Assembly (NCBI RefSeq): GCF_018687975.1
Contig: NZ_CP061310.1
Coordinates: 434,001 to 498,000, forward strand
Origin: Polynucleobacter sp. es-EL-1
Lineage (GTDB): Bacteria; Pseudomonadota; Gammaproteobacteria; Burkholderiales; Burkholderiaceae
DNA: 64,000 nucleotides
Direction: 5' to 3'
The notes beneath the pieces are model-generated. The model did not search any database. It saw only the letters and a list, made by a program, of their open reading frames with translations, and was not told the DNA's origin. How positions within the stretch are numbered: the stretch's first letter is position 1; each line of letters begins with the position of its first letter. Below, piece after piece: positions 42,066 through 51,219 of the stretch. The translations under genes were made by a program, and so were the position numbers.

Positions 42066-43076
42066 TTGACTGCTTCAAGTAATTTCAATATTCATTTTCA
42101 GCAATATCTTGAAACCACCCAGGTGAAGGGCGCAGAAATTCCTACGGGGTTGCAGGAGCTTTTGCTCGCAGTGGCAAATACTTGCTCCACTTTGAGCCAC
42201 GAAGTTGCTCAGGGCGCCTTGATTGGCTTGCTAGGTTCTGCTGGAACGGGAAATGTTCAGGGCGAGGTTCAGCAAAAGCTTGACATTATTGCTAACGATT
42301 TATTGATTGAGGGTGTGCAGAGTTGCCAAGCTTTAGCTGGTTTAGCTTCGGAAGAAATGGAATTACCAGTCAAGGTACAAGGCACAGGTGACTATCTCTT
42401 GTTATTTGATCCGTTAGATGGCTCATCCAACATTGATGTCAATGTCTCCATTGGTACGATTTTCTCAGTACTCAAAAAACAGGATCCACTGGCACCACTA
42501 CAAAATTCTGATTTTTTATTGTCAGGTCGTCATCAGGTTGCTGCAGGTTATGTGGTTTATGGCCCTCAAACAACGATGGCTTTGACTTTGGGTGATGGTG
42601 TAGTGATGTTTACCTTAAATAAAGTCACTGGAGAATTTGTACTCACTAAAGATGCTGTCGAGATAGCCCATTCCACTAAGGAATTTTCGATCAATATGTC
42701 CAATATGCGCCATTGGGCCCAGCCTGTGCGTCGCTATGTTGAAGAGTGTTTGGCTGGCGTAAGTGGTGAGCGCGATAAAGACTTTAATATGCGATGGATT
42801 GCATCGATGGTTGCAGATGTGCATCGCGTGCTTTCTCGCGGGGGTATTTTTATGTATCCCTGGGATCAGCGTGAACCTCACAAGCCAGGCAAGCTTCGCC
42901 TGATGTACGAGGCAAATCCCATGAGTTTCTTAGTGGAGCAGGCTGGAGGCGCCTCTACCAATGGAGAGCATTTGATTATGGATTTAGTGCCAACAGATTT
43001 GCATGAACGTGTTTCAGTGATGCTGGGCTCTAAAGAAGAGATTGAGCGTTTGCAACATTATCACTCTCAAGCCTAA
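42066..43076 (+). CDS. fbp: Fructose-1,6-bisphosphatase, class I
   Basis: A 336-residue gluconeogenic enzyme that removes the 1-phosphate from fructose-1,6-bisphosphate. The metal-binding signature LLLFDPLDGSSNIDVNVSIGTIFSV lies near residue 114. The C-terminal catalytic region LRLMYEANPMSFLVEQAGGASTNG near 275 contains the substrate lysine and glutamate. SEEMELPV near 97 is another metal-binding piece. The start is TTG at 42066, with GGAGAA about eight bases upstream. It ends just before a bidirectional terminator shared with cphA. Confidence 0.95.
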   Translation: MTASSNFNIHFQQYLETTQVKGAEIPTGLQELLLAVANTCSTLSHEVAQGALIGLLGSAGTGNVQGEVQQKLDIIANDLLIEGVQSCQALAGLASEEMELPVKVQGTGDYLLLFDPLDGSSNIDVNVSIGTIFSVLKKQDPLAPLQNSDFLLSGRHQVAAGYVVYGPQTTMALTLGDGVVMFTLNKVTGEFVLTKDAVEIAHSTKEFSINMSNMRHWAQPVRRYVEECLAGVSGERDKDFNMRWIASMVADVHRVLSRGGIFMYPWDQREPHKPGKLRLMYEANPMSFLVEQAGGASTNGEHLIMDLVPTDLHERVSVMLGSKEEIERLQHYHSQA

Positions 43077-43107
43077 GAGGTGACAGAGAATGCCGATCTC
43101 TAGTATG

Positions 43108-43140
43108 AAAAAAGCCCAGTCACAGATTGGGCTTTATTTT
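43108..43140. terminator. Bidirectional terminator between fbp and cphA
   Basis: AAAGCCCA and TGGGCTTT flank a nine-base loop (GTCACAGAT), with an A run before and a T-rich run after. It can therefore end both the fbp transcript on the plus strand and the cphA transcript on the minus strand. Confidence 0.85.
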
Positions 43141-43151
43141 GGAGATTGTCT

Positions 43152-45722
43152 TTAGGCTTGTACTTTTTGCTTGAGATAAGCGAGCGATTCTTCTACTTGA
43201 TCAATCAGAATTAAGCAGATATCACCCTCAGATAAATCGTTGAGCGCTGTATCAATGGCTAAGAATTCACCGGTAATTTCTTTTACTTGTTTAGCTTTGG
43301 TGGTGCCAACCAATCCTTCTTGTAGAAGTTTGAGCACTTCCCCATCTTCACGGCCACGTTGACACTGATCCTGATAGAGGATCACATTATCAAAGCTGTT
43401 TCCTAAGACGCGGGTCAGATCACGAATATCCTCATCACGACGATCGCCGGCGCCACTAATTACTACATGACTGCGTTTGGGCTTCATGGCGTTAATGGCG
43501 GATGCAAGGGCTCTCATTGCATCAGGGTTATGTCCGTAATCGGCAATCACGGTAGCGCCTTTGTGCTGGAATTGATTAAAGCGTCCTGGCGCAGCATTTG
43601 CAGAGCTTTCAAATGATCTTAAGCCTTGCCTAATGGTCTCGGTATCAAGACCTAATGCCCAGGCAGCACCAATTGAGGCCATGGCATTTTCAACCTGAAA
43701 ACCTAACACCCCATTTTGAGTCAATGGAATATCGCTGATCGGAAAGCGATAAAGCACTCGAGAGCCTTTAGAGCAGATAATTTCGCTACCATCAAAATAA
43801 ATTACTTTTTTGTTTTTGGCTCGATGGGCGGCAATCACAGGGTGATGTTGATTTTGGGCGAAGAAGATCACGCGACCTGTGCAAACATCACCCATTTTGA
43901 CCACGATGGGGTCGGTAGCATTGAGAACTGCGGCACCAGTTGGCGCAACATTTTGAACAATGACGCGTTTGAGAATAGCCAAGTCCTCTACGCTGGTAAT
44001 GTAGTTCAAACCTAAATGATCGCCTTCACCAATATTGGTAACTACGGCAACTTCACAGCGATCAAAGCCAAGCCCCTCACGTAGCATGCCGCCGCGTGCT
44101 GTTTCTAGAACTGCGGCATCAACATCTGGGTGCATGAGGACATTGCGGGCGCTCTTGGGGCCGCTGCAGTCACCTGAATCAATCAGTCGATGGTTAATGT
44201 AGACGCCATCAGTTGTGGTCATGCCAACACGCAAGCCTGTTTGATCAAGGATGTGAGAAATAAGCCTTACAGTCGTTGTTTTGCCATTGGTTCCGGTGAC
44301 TGCCACCACGGGAATGCGCCCATCCTCACCTAGAGGGAACATCATATTGATGATGTCTTCACCAACAGCGCGGCTCTTGCCGAAAGAGGGTTTTAAATGC
44401 ATGCGTAGACCTGGAGCAGCATTGACTTCAACGATGCCACCACCTTGGGCCTCTAGAGGCTTATAGATTGCTTCACACAGAATATCGACCCCGGCAATGT
44501 CAAGACCAATCATTTGTGCGGCAGCAATCGCACTTGCAGCAACATCGGGATGCACATCATCAGTCACATCCGTGGCGGTGCCGCCGGTACTGAGATTGGC
44601 GTTGTTGCGTAATAAAACGCGCTCACCAGTTTTAGGAATGTAATCGGGAGAAAGATTGTTGCTAGCTAAATGGGCTAGAGCAATATCGTCAAAGCGTATC
44701 TTAGTAAGAGCAGTGGCGTGACCATCACCTCGAAGCGGATTCTTATTTTCTAGTTCCACTAGTTGTGCAACAGTGTGTTTGCCATCCCCTACCACTTGAG
44801 CGGGTTCACGCCGCGCCGCAGCTGATAGACGATTACCGACTACTAGTAAGCGGTAGTCTGCGCCAGGTAGGTAACGCTCAACAATCGTTTGACGACCGAA
44901 CTCTTGGGTGACGATAAAGCCTGCGCGAACTTCTGCTTCGGTTTGAATGTTGGCAACCACACCTTTGCCCTGATTGCCATCTTTTGGCTTGAGCACTACC
45001 GGCCCACCAATTTTTTGGGCAGCCCGCCAAGCATCATCAGCGTTGGTGACCACTTCCCCAATGGGCACAGAGACGCCTGCAGCAGCCAGCAAATTTTTTG
45101 TGAGCTCTTTGTCTTGTGCAATTGCTTCAGCGATCGCACTCGTATTGCTAGTCTCAGCGGCTTGAATACGCTTTTGTTTGCTACCCCAGCCAAACTGAAC
45201 CATGCTTCCTTCAGTCATACGACGATAGGGGATGTTTCTTTGTAGAGCAGCGTCAACAATCGAGCCAGTGCTTGGCCCAAGGCGGACATCTTCATTAAGG
45301 GCTTCTAGTTCTGAGAGGGCAGCTGAAAGATCAAACGCCACATCACTTAGGGTTGACTGAATGAGCGCAAAGGCAAAATCAAATGCCATCCGACCGACTA
45401 CTTCTTCGGTGTATTCCACTACCACTTGATAAACACCAGTATCAACTGTTTGGACGGTGCGGCTAAAGGTCACTGGACAACCTGCCTGTGATTGCAAGCC
45501 TAGAGCAGCATGTTCAAGTGCATGGGCTAAGGAAATGACCTCATTGTGGGCGCCACGACGCATGCTTCCTAGCTGAGGAAAGCGCTCTCTAATCTTGATT
45601 TCAAATTGGGGGATCAGGTCAATTGAGCGCTCAGACTCTTCGCAAACAACAATCGCCTCTAAAGCGGTATGACGGCTCCATAAATTTGGGCCGCGCAACA
45701 TACGGATGCGGGTAATTTCCAA
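43152..45722 (-). CDS. cphA: Cyanophycin synthetase CphA
   Basis: An 856-residue enzyme that builds cyanophycin, a poly-aspartate chain with arginine side groups used as a nitrogen store. It has the three CphA parts: an N-terminal domain, an ATP-grasp domain (VVLKPKDGNQGKGV near residue 245; EVNAAPGLRMHLKPS near 435) and a Mur-ligase-like domain with an intact P-loop GTNGKTTTVRL near residue 478. The Mur-ligase C-terminal domain is complete (VIADYGHNPDAMRAL, GAGDRRDEDI). The start is TTG, directly after the TAA of the upstream cphA', with AGGGG as ribosome site; MEITRIRMLRGPNLWSRHT fits the family N-terminus. A divergent ABC transporter and DUF1854 gene complete the locus. Confidence 0.95.
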   Translation of the reverse strand: MEITRIRMLRGPNLWSRHTALEAIVVCEESERSIDLIPQFEIKIRERFPQLGSMRRGAHNEVISLAHALEHAALGLQSQAGCPVTFSRTVQTVDTGVYQVVVEYTEEVVGRMAFDFAFALIQSTLSDVAFDLSAALSELEALNEDVRLGPSTGSIVDAALQRNIPYRRMTEGSMVQFGWGSKQKRIQAAETSNTSAIAEAIAQDKELTKNLLAAAGVSVPIGEVVTNADDAWRAAQKIGGPVVLKPKDGNQGKGVVANIQTEAEVRAGFIVTQEFGRQTIVERYLPGADYRLLVVGNRLSAAARREPAQVVGDGKHTVAQLVELENKNPLRGDGHATALTKIRFDDIALAHLASNNLSPDYIPKTGERVLLRNNANLSTGGTATDVTDDVHPDVAASAIAAAQMIGLDIAGVDILCEAIYKPLEAQGGGIVEVNAAPGLRMHLKPSFGKSRAVGEDIINMMFPLGEDGRIPVVAVTGTNGKTTTVRLISHILDQTGLRVGMTTTDGVYINHRLIDSGDCSGPKSARNVLMHPDVDAAVLETARGGMLREGLGFDRCEVAVVTNIGEGDHLGLNYITSVEDLAILKRVIVQNVAPTGAAVLNATDPIVVKMGDVCTGRVIFFAQNQHHPVIAAHRAKNKKVIYFDGSEIICSKGSRVLYRFPISDIPLTQNGVLGFQVENAMASIGAAWALGLDTETIRQGLRSFESSANAAPGRFNQFQHKGATVIADYGHNPDAMRALASAINAMKPKRSHVVISGAGDRRDEDIRDLTRVLGNSFDNVILYQDQCQRGREDGEVLKLLQEGLVGTTKAKQVKEITGEFLAIDTALNDLSEGDICLILIDQVEESLAYLKQKVQA

Positions 45723-47915
45723 TTAAACCCCTGGCGGAATACTGGTGTCAGAGACAAAGGTTTCTACACCGGCCTCGATCACGTTAAAGGGAATATCCAA
45801 GCCCCAAGCAGCTCCCACAGCGGCAGCAAGACTGAGATCTGGCGCCCAGCTTGAATTAGCTTGTTTGATGCTTGGTGGAATTGGAATAATAAGTTTTTCT
45901 GAATCACCCTGCTGGAGGGTAATGAACCCTGCACTCACAGTAATGGAGCGACCATTTTTTGCTTGATGCTCAGCAATAATCTTTGAGTGAGGGTCTTTAG
46001 AAAAATACAAGACCTCACCTTTACTCAGTTCAGCCATTTTGACAATGATTGGATCATCAGCATTGAGCACACAGACACCAGTTGGCAAAACCACATCAAC
46101 TTGCGTGCGAACCACATTGAATAAGTGATCTTCATCACTAATGTGATGTTCTGGAAATAATTGCAGAGGATCCACATTTAAAACAATACCAATTTGGCAT
46201 TGATCGTAAGCGAGGCCTTCGAGCAAAAGCGATGCATTATCACTTTCAATAACGGCTGCTTCAATGGCTCTATTTTGTAGGGTACGCCGAGCGTTTTCCC
46301 AATGAGACGCAGAGTTTCGCTTAATCGATCGGCTGCCAAAATAGAGGCCCTGGCTGGTTGATAGCCCAACGTGCAGATTGGTAAGCCTCATAAAGTGTGC
46401 AACCATTTCAGCGACAACGGTTCTACCTTTATTACCGCTAACCCCAATAATGGGAATGCGGAAATCAAATCCTGGTGGAAATAGATGGTTAGCAATTTCT
46501 TCGCCAACAGGTTGCGGCTTGCCACTGGCAGGCTTTAAGTGCATGAGTAGTCCAGGGCCTGCATTCACCTCTACGATGGCTGCATTTTGTGCTTCAAGTG
46601 GTTGACTGATATCTTGTGCAACGAGGTCTACACCGGCGATTTCTAAGCCGACCACGCGGGCGGCTAAAGCAACTTGGCTGGCCACATCAGGGTGCACTAA
46701 GTCAGTAACATCAAAAGCAACGTTGCCATTACTTTGAATAAGCACTTTTTGATCAATGGCAGGAATACTCGATCCAGTCAGTTTTTGACGTGCTAACTCC
46801 AGCTCTACAGCAGAATCAATGCGCACTGGATTAAGCGGGCATTCTTCAGTAGTCCCGCGGCGCGGATCTGAATTAATCTGAGTTTCAATTAGCTCCAGTA
46901 CGGTATGTTTGCCGTCACCAGTAATCCAAACTGTTTCACCTTTGGCGGCTGCAACCACTTTATTGCCGACTACCAATAAACGGTGTTCATCGCCAATGAT
47001 ATGGCGCTCTACCAAGACCTCGCTACCTTCTTGAATCGCTACTGCATAGGCTGCTTCAATTTCTTGTTGGGTATAAAGGTTAATGAAAACACCACGTCCA
47101 TGGTTGCCATCAATCGGTTTGACGACAACGGGTAAGCCAATATCTTGTGCCGCTTCCCAAGCATCATCAGGGCTTGTGACAGTTCTACCTTCTGGAGTGG
47201 GGACGCCAGCGCTAGCCAATAAGCTCTTAGTAAGGTCTTTGTCGCGCGAAATAGTTTCTGCGATGGCGCTAGTGTGATCTGTTTCGGCCGTCCAAATACG
47301 ACGTTGTTTAGAGCCATAGCCAAGCTGGACGAGGTTGCCGCTGGATAGTCGAATGTGGGGAATTTCTCGGGCGGTCGCTGCATTAACGATGCAGGCAGTG
47401 CTTGGGCCCAGGCAGAGATCATCACTGAGTTCCCTGAGGCTTTCAAGAATCTGCTCTCGTTGGGCGATGAAATCTCCATTGTCCTTAATTAGTGTCAGAA
47501 GGAGATCTCGAGCGTGGGTAAAAGCTTGCAGAGTGACGGCTTCTTCGGTAGCGCTAACAATCACTTTATAGACACCGCGACGCCCACCATCACGGGCTCT
47601 ACCAAATCCCCCTGGTATACCGGCGAGGTTTTGGAGTTCAATGGTGAGATGCTCCAGAATGTGCCCAGGCCAAGTACCTTCTTCGACCCGCTTTAAAAAA
47701 CCGCCAGGTTCACCATAACTACAACGGTGCTCATGAAGGCTGGGGAGGCATTTGCTGAGGCGATCATAAAAACCGGGGATGAGGTCGGACGGGTAGTCCT
47801 CTAGCTCGCCAATATCAATCAAAACCTCTAGAGCAGGGTTATAGCTCCACATATTGGGGCCACGCAGATGTCGGTGACCAAGAATCTCAATGGTTTTGTC
47901 TAGTAATTGGGGCAT
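45723..47915 (-). CDS. Cyanophycin synthetase-like CphA' (second, shorter)
   Basis: A 730-residue homologue of CphA. The N-terminal domain (GHRHLRGPNMWSYNPALEVLID) and ATP-grasp domain (VVVKPIDGNHGRGV near residue 240; EVNAGPGLLMHLKPA near 445) are intact. In the Mur-ligase domain the P-loop reads GNKGRT instead of GTNGKT, losing the lysine. The protein also stops about where CphA's Mur C-terminal domain begins. The arginine-adding half is therefore probably inactive or altered, while the ATP-grasp aspartate-adding half could work. CphA' partners next to CphA are known in betaproteobacteria, and the clean ends argue against a pseudogene. It abuts cphA with no gap. Confidence 0.9.
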   Translation of the reverse strand: MPQLLDKTIEILGHRHLRGPNMWSYNPALEVLIDIGELEDYPSDLIPGFYDRLSKCLPSLHEHRCSYGEPGGFLKRVEEGTWPGHILEHLTIELQNLAGIPGGFGRARDGGRRGVYKVIVSATEEAVTLQAFTHARDLLLTLIKDNGDFIAQREQILESLRELSDDLCLGPSTACIVNAATAREIPHIRLSSGNLVQLGYGSKQRRIWTAETDHTSAIAETISRDKDLTKSLLASAGVPTPEGRTVTSPDDAWEAAQDIGLPVVVKPIDGNHGRGVFINLYTQQEIEAAYAVAIQEGSEVLVERHIIGDEHRLLVVGNKVVAAAKGETVWITGDGKHTVLELIETQINSDPRRGTTEECPLNPVRIDSAVELELARQKLTGSSIPAIDQKVLIQSNGNVAFDVTDLVHPDVASQVALAARVVGLEIAGVDLVAQDISQPLEAQNAAIVEVNAGPGLLMHLKPASGKPQPVGEEIANHLFPPGFDFRIPIIGVSGNKGRTVVAEMVAHFMRLTNLHVGLSTSQGLYFGSRSIKRNSASHWENARRTLQNRAIEAAVIESDNASLLLEGLAYDQCQIGIVLNVDPLQLFPEHHISDEDHLFNVVRTQVDVVLPTGVCVLNADDPIIVKMAELSKGEVLYFSKDPHSKIIAEHQAKNGRSITVSAGFITLQQGDSEKLIIPIPPSIKQANSSWAPDLSLAAAVGAAWGLDIPFNVIEAGVETFVSDTSIPPGV

Positions 47916-48126
47916 ATGTGGAAAAAGGGTGGAATGAGTGCCGCCGTAGGGGGAATGGGCGGAAAGATCTCAAACAGTCTCTCAGGTTCTAATAATTAAA
48001 GAAATCCACAAAATTAGCAAAAATATATAAAAAAGCTTACTTCGACAATGTAACGGCTTTCTGGCCATTTAAGTTGACAGGAAGGCAAAATCTAAAAAAT
48101 TTAGCTCCACTATACTTTTGGAATTA

Positions 48127-50478
48127 ATGAAGCTAGAAATTTCCCCATCTTGCCCTCCGCCACCAAGCTCTTGGGTAGGCGTTTTAGAGGGAGCTCGGTC
48201 CCCAGTGAAAAGCTGTGGACCCTTGCTGGCTTGGGTGGAATTGGACCTCAATGGAGATCTGCGCTTTGAGAGAAGCCTTCTCGGCTTAGTTCCAGAAGGA
48301 CTTTTTTGGATCAGTAGCCAAGATGCTGAATTTTGGTCCCTTAGTTCTGGGGCAAATCTATCCCATGGCGATCATGCTGGAGTAGGGCATCTGAAGCTAG
48401 AGGCTGACGATACGCTTTTGCGGACCTGGTATTTCACTTTGGCGGTGAACCCCCAAGTTTTGCGCCTGCAAGGGGCCTTTAGGCAGTTGGCCAAAACTGA
48501 TCGTCCGCATGTGGCTCCGGCAGGGTTGACTGAGTACGATCAGCAGATATGCCCAGTTTGCTTGAGCACAAGGCCAGCGCATTCGGATATTTGCCCTACT
48601 TGTGATCCAGAGGATGACGCACCGCCTTCTACTTGGACCTTATTGAAGCTATGGCGCTTTGCAAGACCGTATAAAAAACAGTTGTTACTAGGTTTTGTAT
48701 TGACCTTGCTTTCGACTGGTGCAACCTTAATTCCACCTTATTTAACGATGCCGCTGATGGATCATGTTTTGATCCCCTACGAAAAAGGCAATCCAATTGA
48801 TTTTGCTTTAGCTAGCAAATATTTATTGGCCTTATTTGTTGCGGCAATAGTGGCTTGGGGTTTGGGTTGGTGGAAGACCTATCTTTTAGCCTTGGTAAGC
48901 GAGCGCATTGGCGCCGATTTACGCAATACCACATTTGAGCATTTACTCAAACTTTCTTTGGAATACTTTGGCGGAAAAAGAACCGGAGACTTAATTGCTC
49001 GTATTGGGGCTGAGACGGATCGTATTTGTGTTTTTCTTTCTTTATATGCGCTAGATTTTGCGACCGACGTGATCATGATCACGATGACGGCGGCAATCTT
49101 AGTGTCGATTGACCCACTACTGGCTTTGGTGACCTTAGCGCCTTTGCCATTTATTGTGTGGATGATTCATGTGGTGCGCGATAAGTTGCGTTTTGGTTTT
49201 GAAAAGATTGATCGCGTGTGGTCTGAAGTTACTAATATTTTGGCCGACACAATTCCAGGTATTCGTGTAGTAAAAGCATTTGCGCAAGAGGATCGTGAGC
49301 TTAAGCGCTTTGTTGATTCCAATAAACATAATTTACAAATTAATGATCGTGTCAATCGCGTTTGGGGTTTGTTTTCCCCAACAGTTACCCTGCTAACTGA
49401 AACCGGTTTATTGGTTGTATGGGGATTTGGTATTTGGCAGGTCGCCCATCAGAAAGTCACTGTTGGTGTATTGATCGCGTTCTTGGCTTACATCGGACGT
49501 TTTTATATTCGCCTTGATTCTATGAGTCGCATTGTTTCGCATACTCAAAAAGCTGCTGCAGGGGCTAAACGAATTTTCGATATTTTGGATCACGTTTCTA
49601 GCGTACCAGAGCCCATTAATCCTGCCCCATTGGGTGATGTGAAAGGTCAAATCTCTTTGCGAGGTGTTGGTTTTCGGTATGGTAATCGCGCCGTTACCAA
49701 AGGGATTGACTTAGATATTGCTCCCGGTGAAATGATTGGTTTAGTCGGTCATAGCGGCTCCGGTAAAAGTACTTTGGTCAATTTAATTTGCCGCTTTTAT
49801 GACGTGAGCGCAGGCTCAGTGATGCTGGATGGGCGGGATATACGCAGTATCCGGATTGCCGACTATCGTAAAAAGATCGGCCTTGTTTTACAGGAACCAT
49901 TTTTATTTTTTGGCACGATTGCTGAGAATATTGCTTATGGAAAACCAGATGCGACGCGTGCAGAAGTCATTGAGGCTGCGCGCGCAGCACATGCCCATGA
50001 ATTTATTCTGCGCCTGCCTTTGGGTTACGACTCTTTAGTAGGTGAGCGTGGCCAATCACTTTCTGGGGGCGAGCGTCAGCGCATTTCAATTGCACGCGCA
50101 TTGTTAATTAATCCAAGTATCTTGATTTTGGATGAAGCCACTTCTTCCGTTGATACCACGACTGAAAAAGAAATTCAGAGAGCTTTAGATAACTTGGTCA
50201 AGGGTCGTACAACGATTGCAATCGCGCATCGCCTTTCCACTTTGAGGAAAGCGGATCGTTTAGTGGTGCTAGATAAAGGTGAGATTGTAGAAATCGGTTC
50301 TCATGAGCAGCTCATGGAAGCTCAAGGTGCTTATTACGCTCTATATCAAGCTCAATTACGTCACGCAGCAGAACTGGTTGAGGGTGGCGCAATCGGTGAG
50401 AGTATTGAAGAGGGCGAGAATGAAAGAGCAGAAGAGAATTTGCAGTTATTAGCAAAGCAAACTGGGGGTGGAGTATGA
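48127..50478 (+). CDS. ABC transporter, fused permease and ATPase (cyanophycin-locus type)
   Basis: A roughly 783-residue half-transporter. The N-terminal ~180 residues are an unusual soluble extension ending in a zinc-ribbon-like motif with CPVC and CPTC near residues 141 and 155. The six-helix exporter domain (about 185-470) and the ATPase follow: Walker A GLVGHSGSGKSTLVN, signature LSGGERQRISIARALL and Walker B ILILDEATSSVD. It overlaps the DUF1854 gene by four bases and diverges from cphA', a linkage that recurs in betaproteobacterial cyanophycin loci. The transported substrate is unknown. An in-frame TTG at 48118 is the alternative start; neither start has a clear ribosome site. Confidence 0.87.
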   Translation: MKLEISPSCPPPPSSWVGVLEGARSPVKSCGPLLAWVELDLNGDLRFERSLLGLVPEGLFWISSQDAEFWSLSSGANLSHGDHAGVGHLKLEADDTLLRTWYFTLAVNPQVLRLQGAFRQLAKTDRPHVAPAGLTEYDQQICPVCLSTRPAHSDICPTCDPEDDAPPSTWTLLKLWRFARPYKKQLLLGFVLTLLSTGATLIPPYLTMPLMDHVLIPYEKGNPIDFALASKYLLALFVAAIVAWGLGWWKTYLLALVSERIGADLRNTTFEHLLKLSLEYFGGKRTGDLIARIGAETDRICVFLSLYALDFATDVIMITMTAAILVSIDPLLALVTLAPLPFIVWMIHVVRDKLRFGFEKIDRVWSEVTNILADTIPGIRVVKAFAQEDRELKRFVDSNKHNLQINDRVNRVWGLFSPTVTLLTETGLLVVWGFGIWQVAHQKVTVGVLIAFLAYIGRFYIRLDSMSRIVSHTQKAAAGAKRIFDILDHVSSVPEPINPAPLGDVKGQISLRGVGFRYGNRAVTKGIDLDIAPGEMIGLVGHSGSGKSTLVNLICRFYDVSAGSVMLDGRDIRSIRIADYRKKIGLVLQEPFLFFGTIAENIAYGKPDATRAEVIEAARAAHAHEFILRLPLGYDSLVGERGQSLSGGERQRISIARALLINPSILILDEATSSVDTTTEKEIQRALDNLVKGRTTIAIAHRLSTLRKADRLVVLDKGEIVEIGSHEQLMEAQGAYYALYQAQLRHAAELVEGGAIGESIEEGENERAEENLQLLAKQTGGGV

Positions 50479-50951
50479 ATGAATACTTAAAGCCTCATTC
50501 ACTTGAGCGTGATTCTCTTGGACGACTGGTATTGATTGATCGCAATGGACAGCGTCATGTTGGTGTTTATCCAGTAAGGGCTTTTCCTATTACTGCTCCA
50601 GGTGCAGGTGTTTCCATCATGGATTCTTCTGGTAAGGAGCTATGTTGGTTTGATGACGTAGCAGAGATTCCAAAGGAAGAGCTTGCGCTCATTGAGGAAG
50701 CGTTAGCAGCTCGTGAATTTATGCCAGTGATTCAAAAAATTACGCAGGTCTCTACCTATGCAACCCCTAGTATTTGGGATATTGAAACTGATCGTGGGCC
50801 AACCCGAATTCGTCTTAAGGGTGAAGAAGATATCCGTCGTATTGCTGGCAATACCTTGCTTATTGCCGATTCCAATGGCTTGCAATTCTTAATCAAAGAT
50901 TCGACCCAATTAGACAAGCTCAGCAAGAAGTTTTTAGATCGTTTCCGCTAG
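50475..50951 (+). CDS. DUF1854 protein linked to cyanophycin genes
   Basis: A 158-residue soluble protein of the DUF1854 family (LERDSLGRLVLIDRNGQRHVGVYPVRAFPI at the start; DIETDRGPTRIRLKGEEDIRRIAGNTLLIADSNGLQFLI near residues 105-145). There is no signal peptide or membrane segment. Its ATG overlaps the ABC transporter stop by four bases, so it is translationally coupled to it. The ABC exporter's own N-terminal extension may have a related fold, since it also begins with a Trp/Asp-rich beta segment; that is a guess. Function is unknown; the context suggests a role with the transporter in cyanophycin handling. Confidence 0.85.
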   Translation: MNEYLKPHSLERDSLGRLVLIDRNGQRHVGVYPVRAFPITAPGAGVSIMDSSGKELCWFDDVAEIPKEELALIEEALAAREFMPVIQKITQVSTYATPSIWDIETDRGPTRIRLKGEEDIRRIAGNTLLIADSNGLQFLIKDSTQLDKLSKKFLDRFR

Positions 50952-50976
50952 AATCATTCTGCTTTTAGCTCTCTAG

Positions 50977-51052
50977 GCCGCTTTAGCTCAGTTGGTAGAG
51001 CAGTTCATTCGTAATGAAAAGGTCGCCAGTTCGATTCCGGCAAGCGGCACCA
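50977..51052 (+). tRNA. tRNA-Thr (anticodon CGT)
   Basis: The acceptor arms GCCGCTT and AAGCGGC pair over seven bases, followed by an A discriminator and an encoded CCA. The D arm has AGCTCAGTTGGTAGAGC. The anticodon loop TTCGTAA gives CGT (threonine, reads ACG). The T arm contains GTTCGATTC. One G-A mismatch sits at the top of the anticodon stem. It stands alone, just after the DUF1854 gene. Confidence 0.95.
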
Positions 51053-51219
51053 TTATTTCACTAGGGTTAACACTAGGTTTATTAGTGTAAGTACTAGGTA
51101 TTGATTTGAAAATTGTTGATTGCAATCAAGACATCTCAAGCTCTGAAGATCAAAAATCATTACACAATAAATAAAAGCCAAAGTAATATTGGTATTCCAA
51201 TTTTTTAGGAGGAGCGTTC

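Noticed and set aside
44889..45245. A 118-codon plus-strand frame inside cphA
   Set aside because: It is an antisense shadow of the ATP-grasp region with no ribosome site or family pattern.
45723..47915. The shorter cyanophycin synthetase as a pseudogene
   Set aside because: The frame is intact, ends cleanly against the cphA start, keeps its ATP-grasp motifs, and similar CphA' proteins are known beside CphA.
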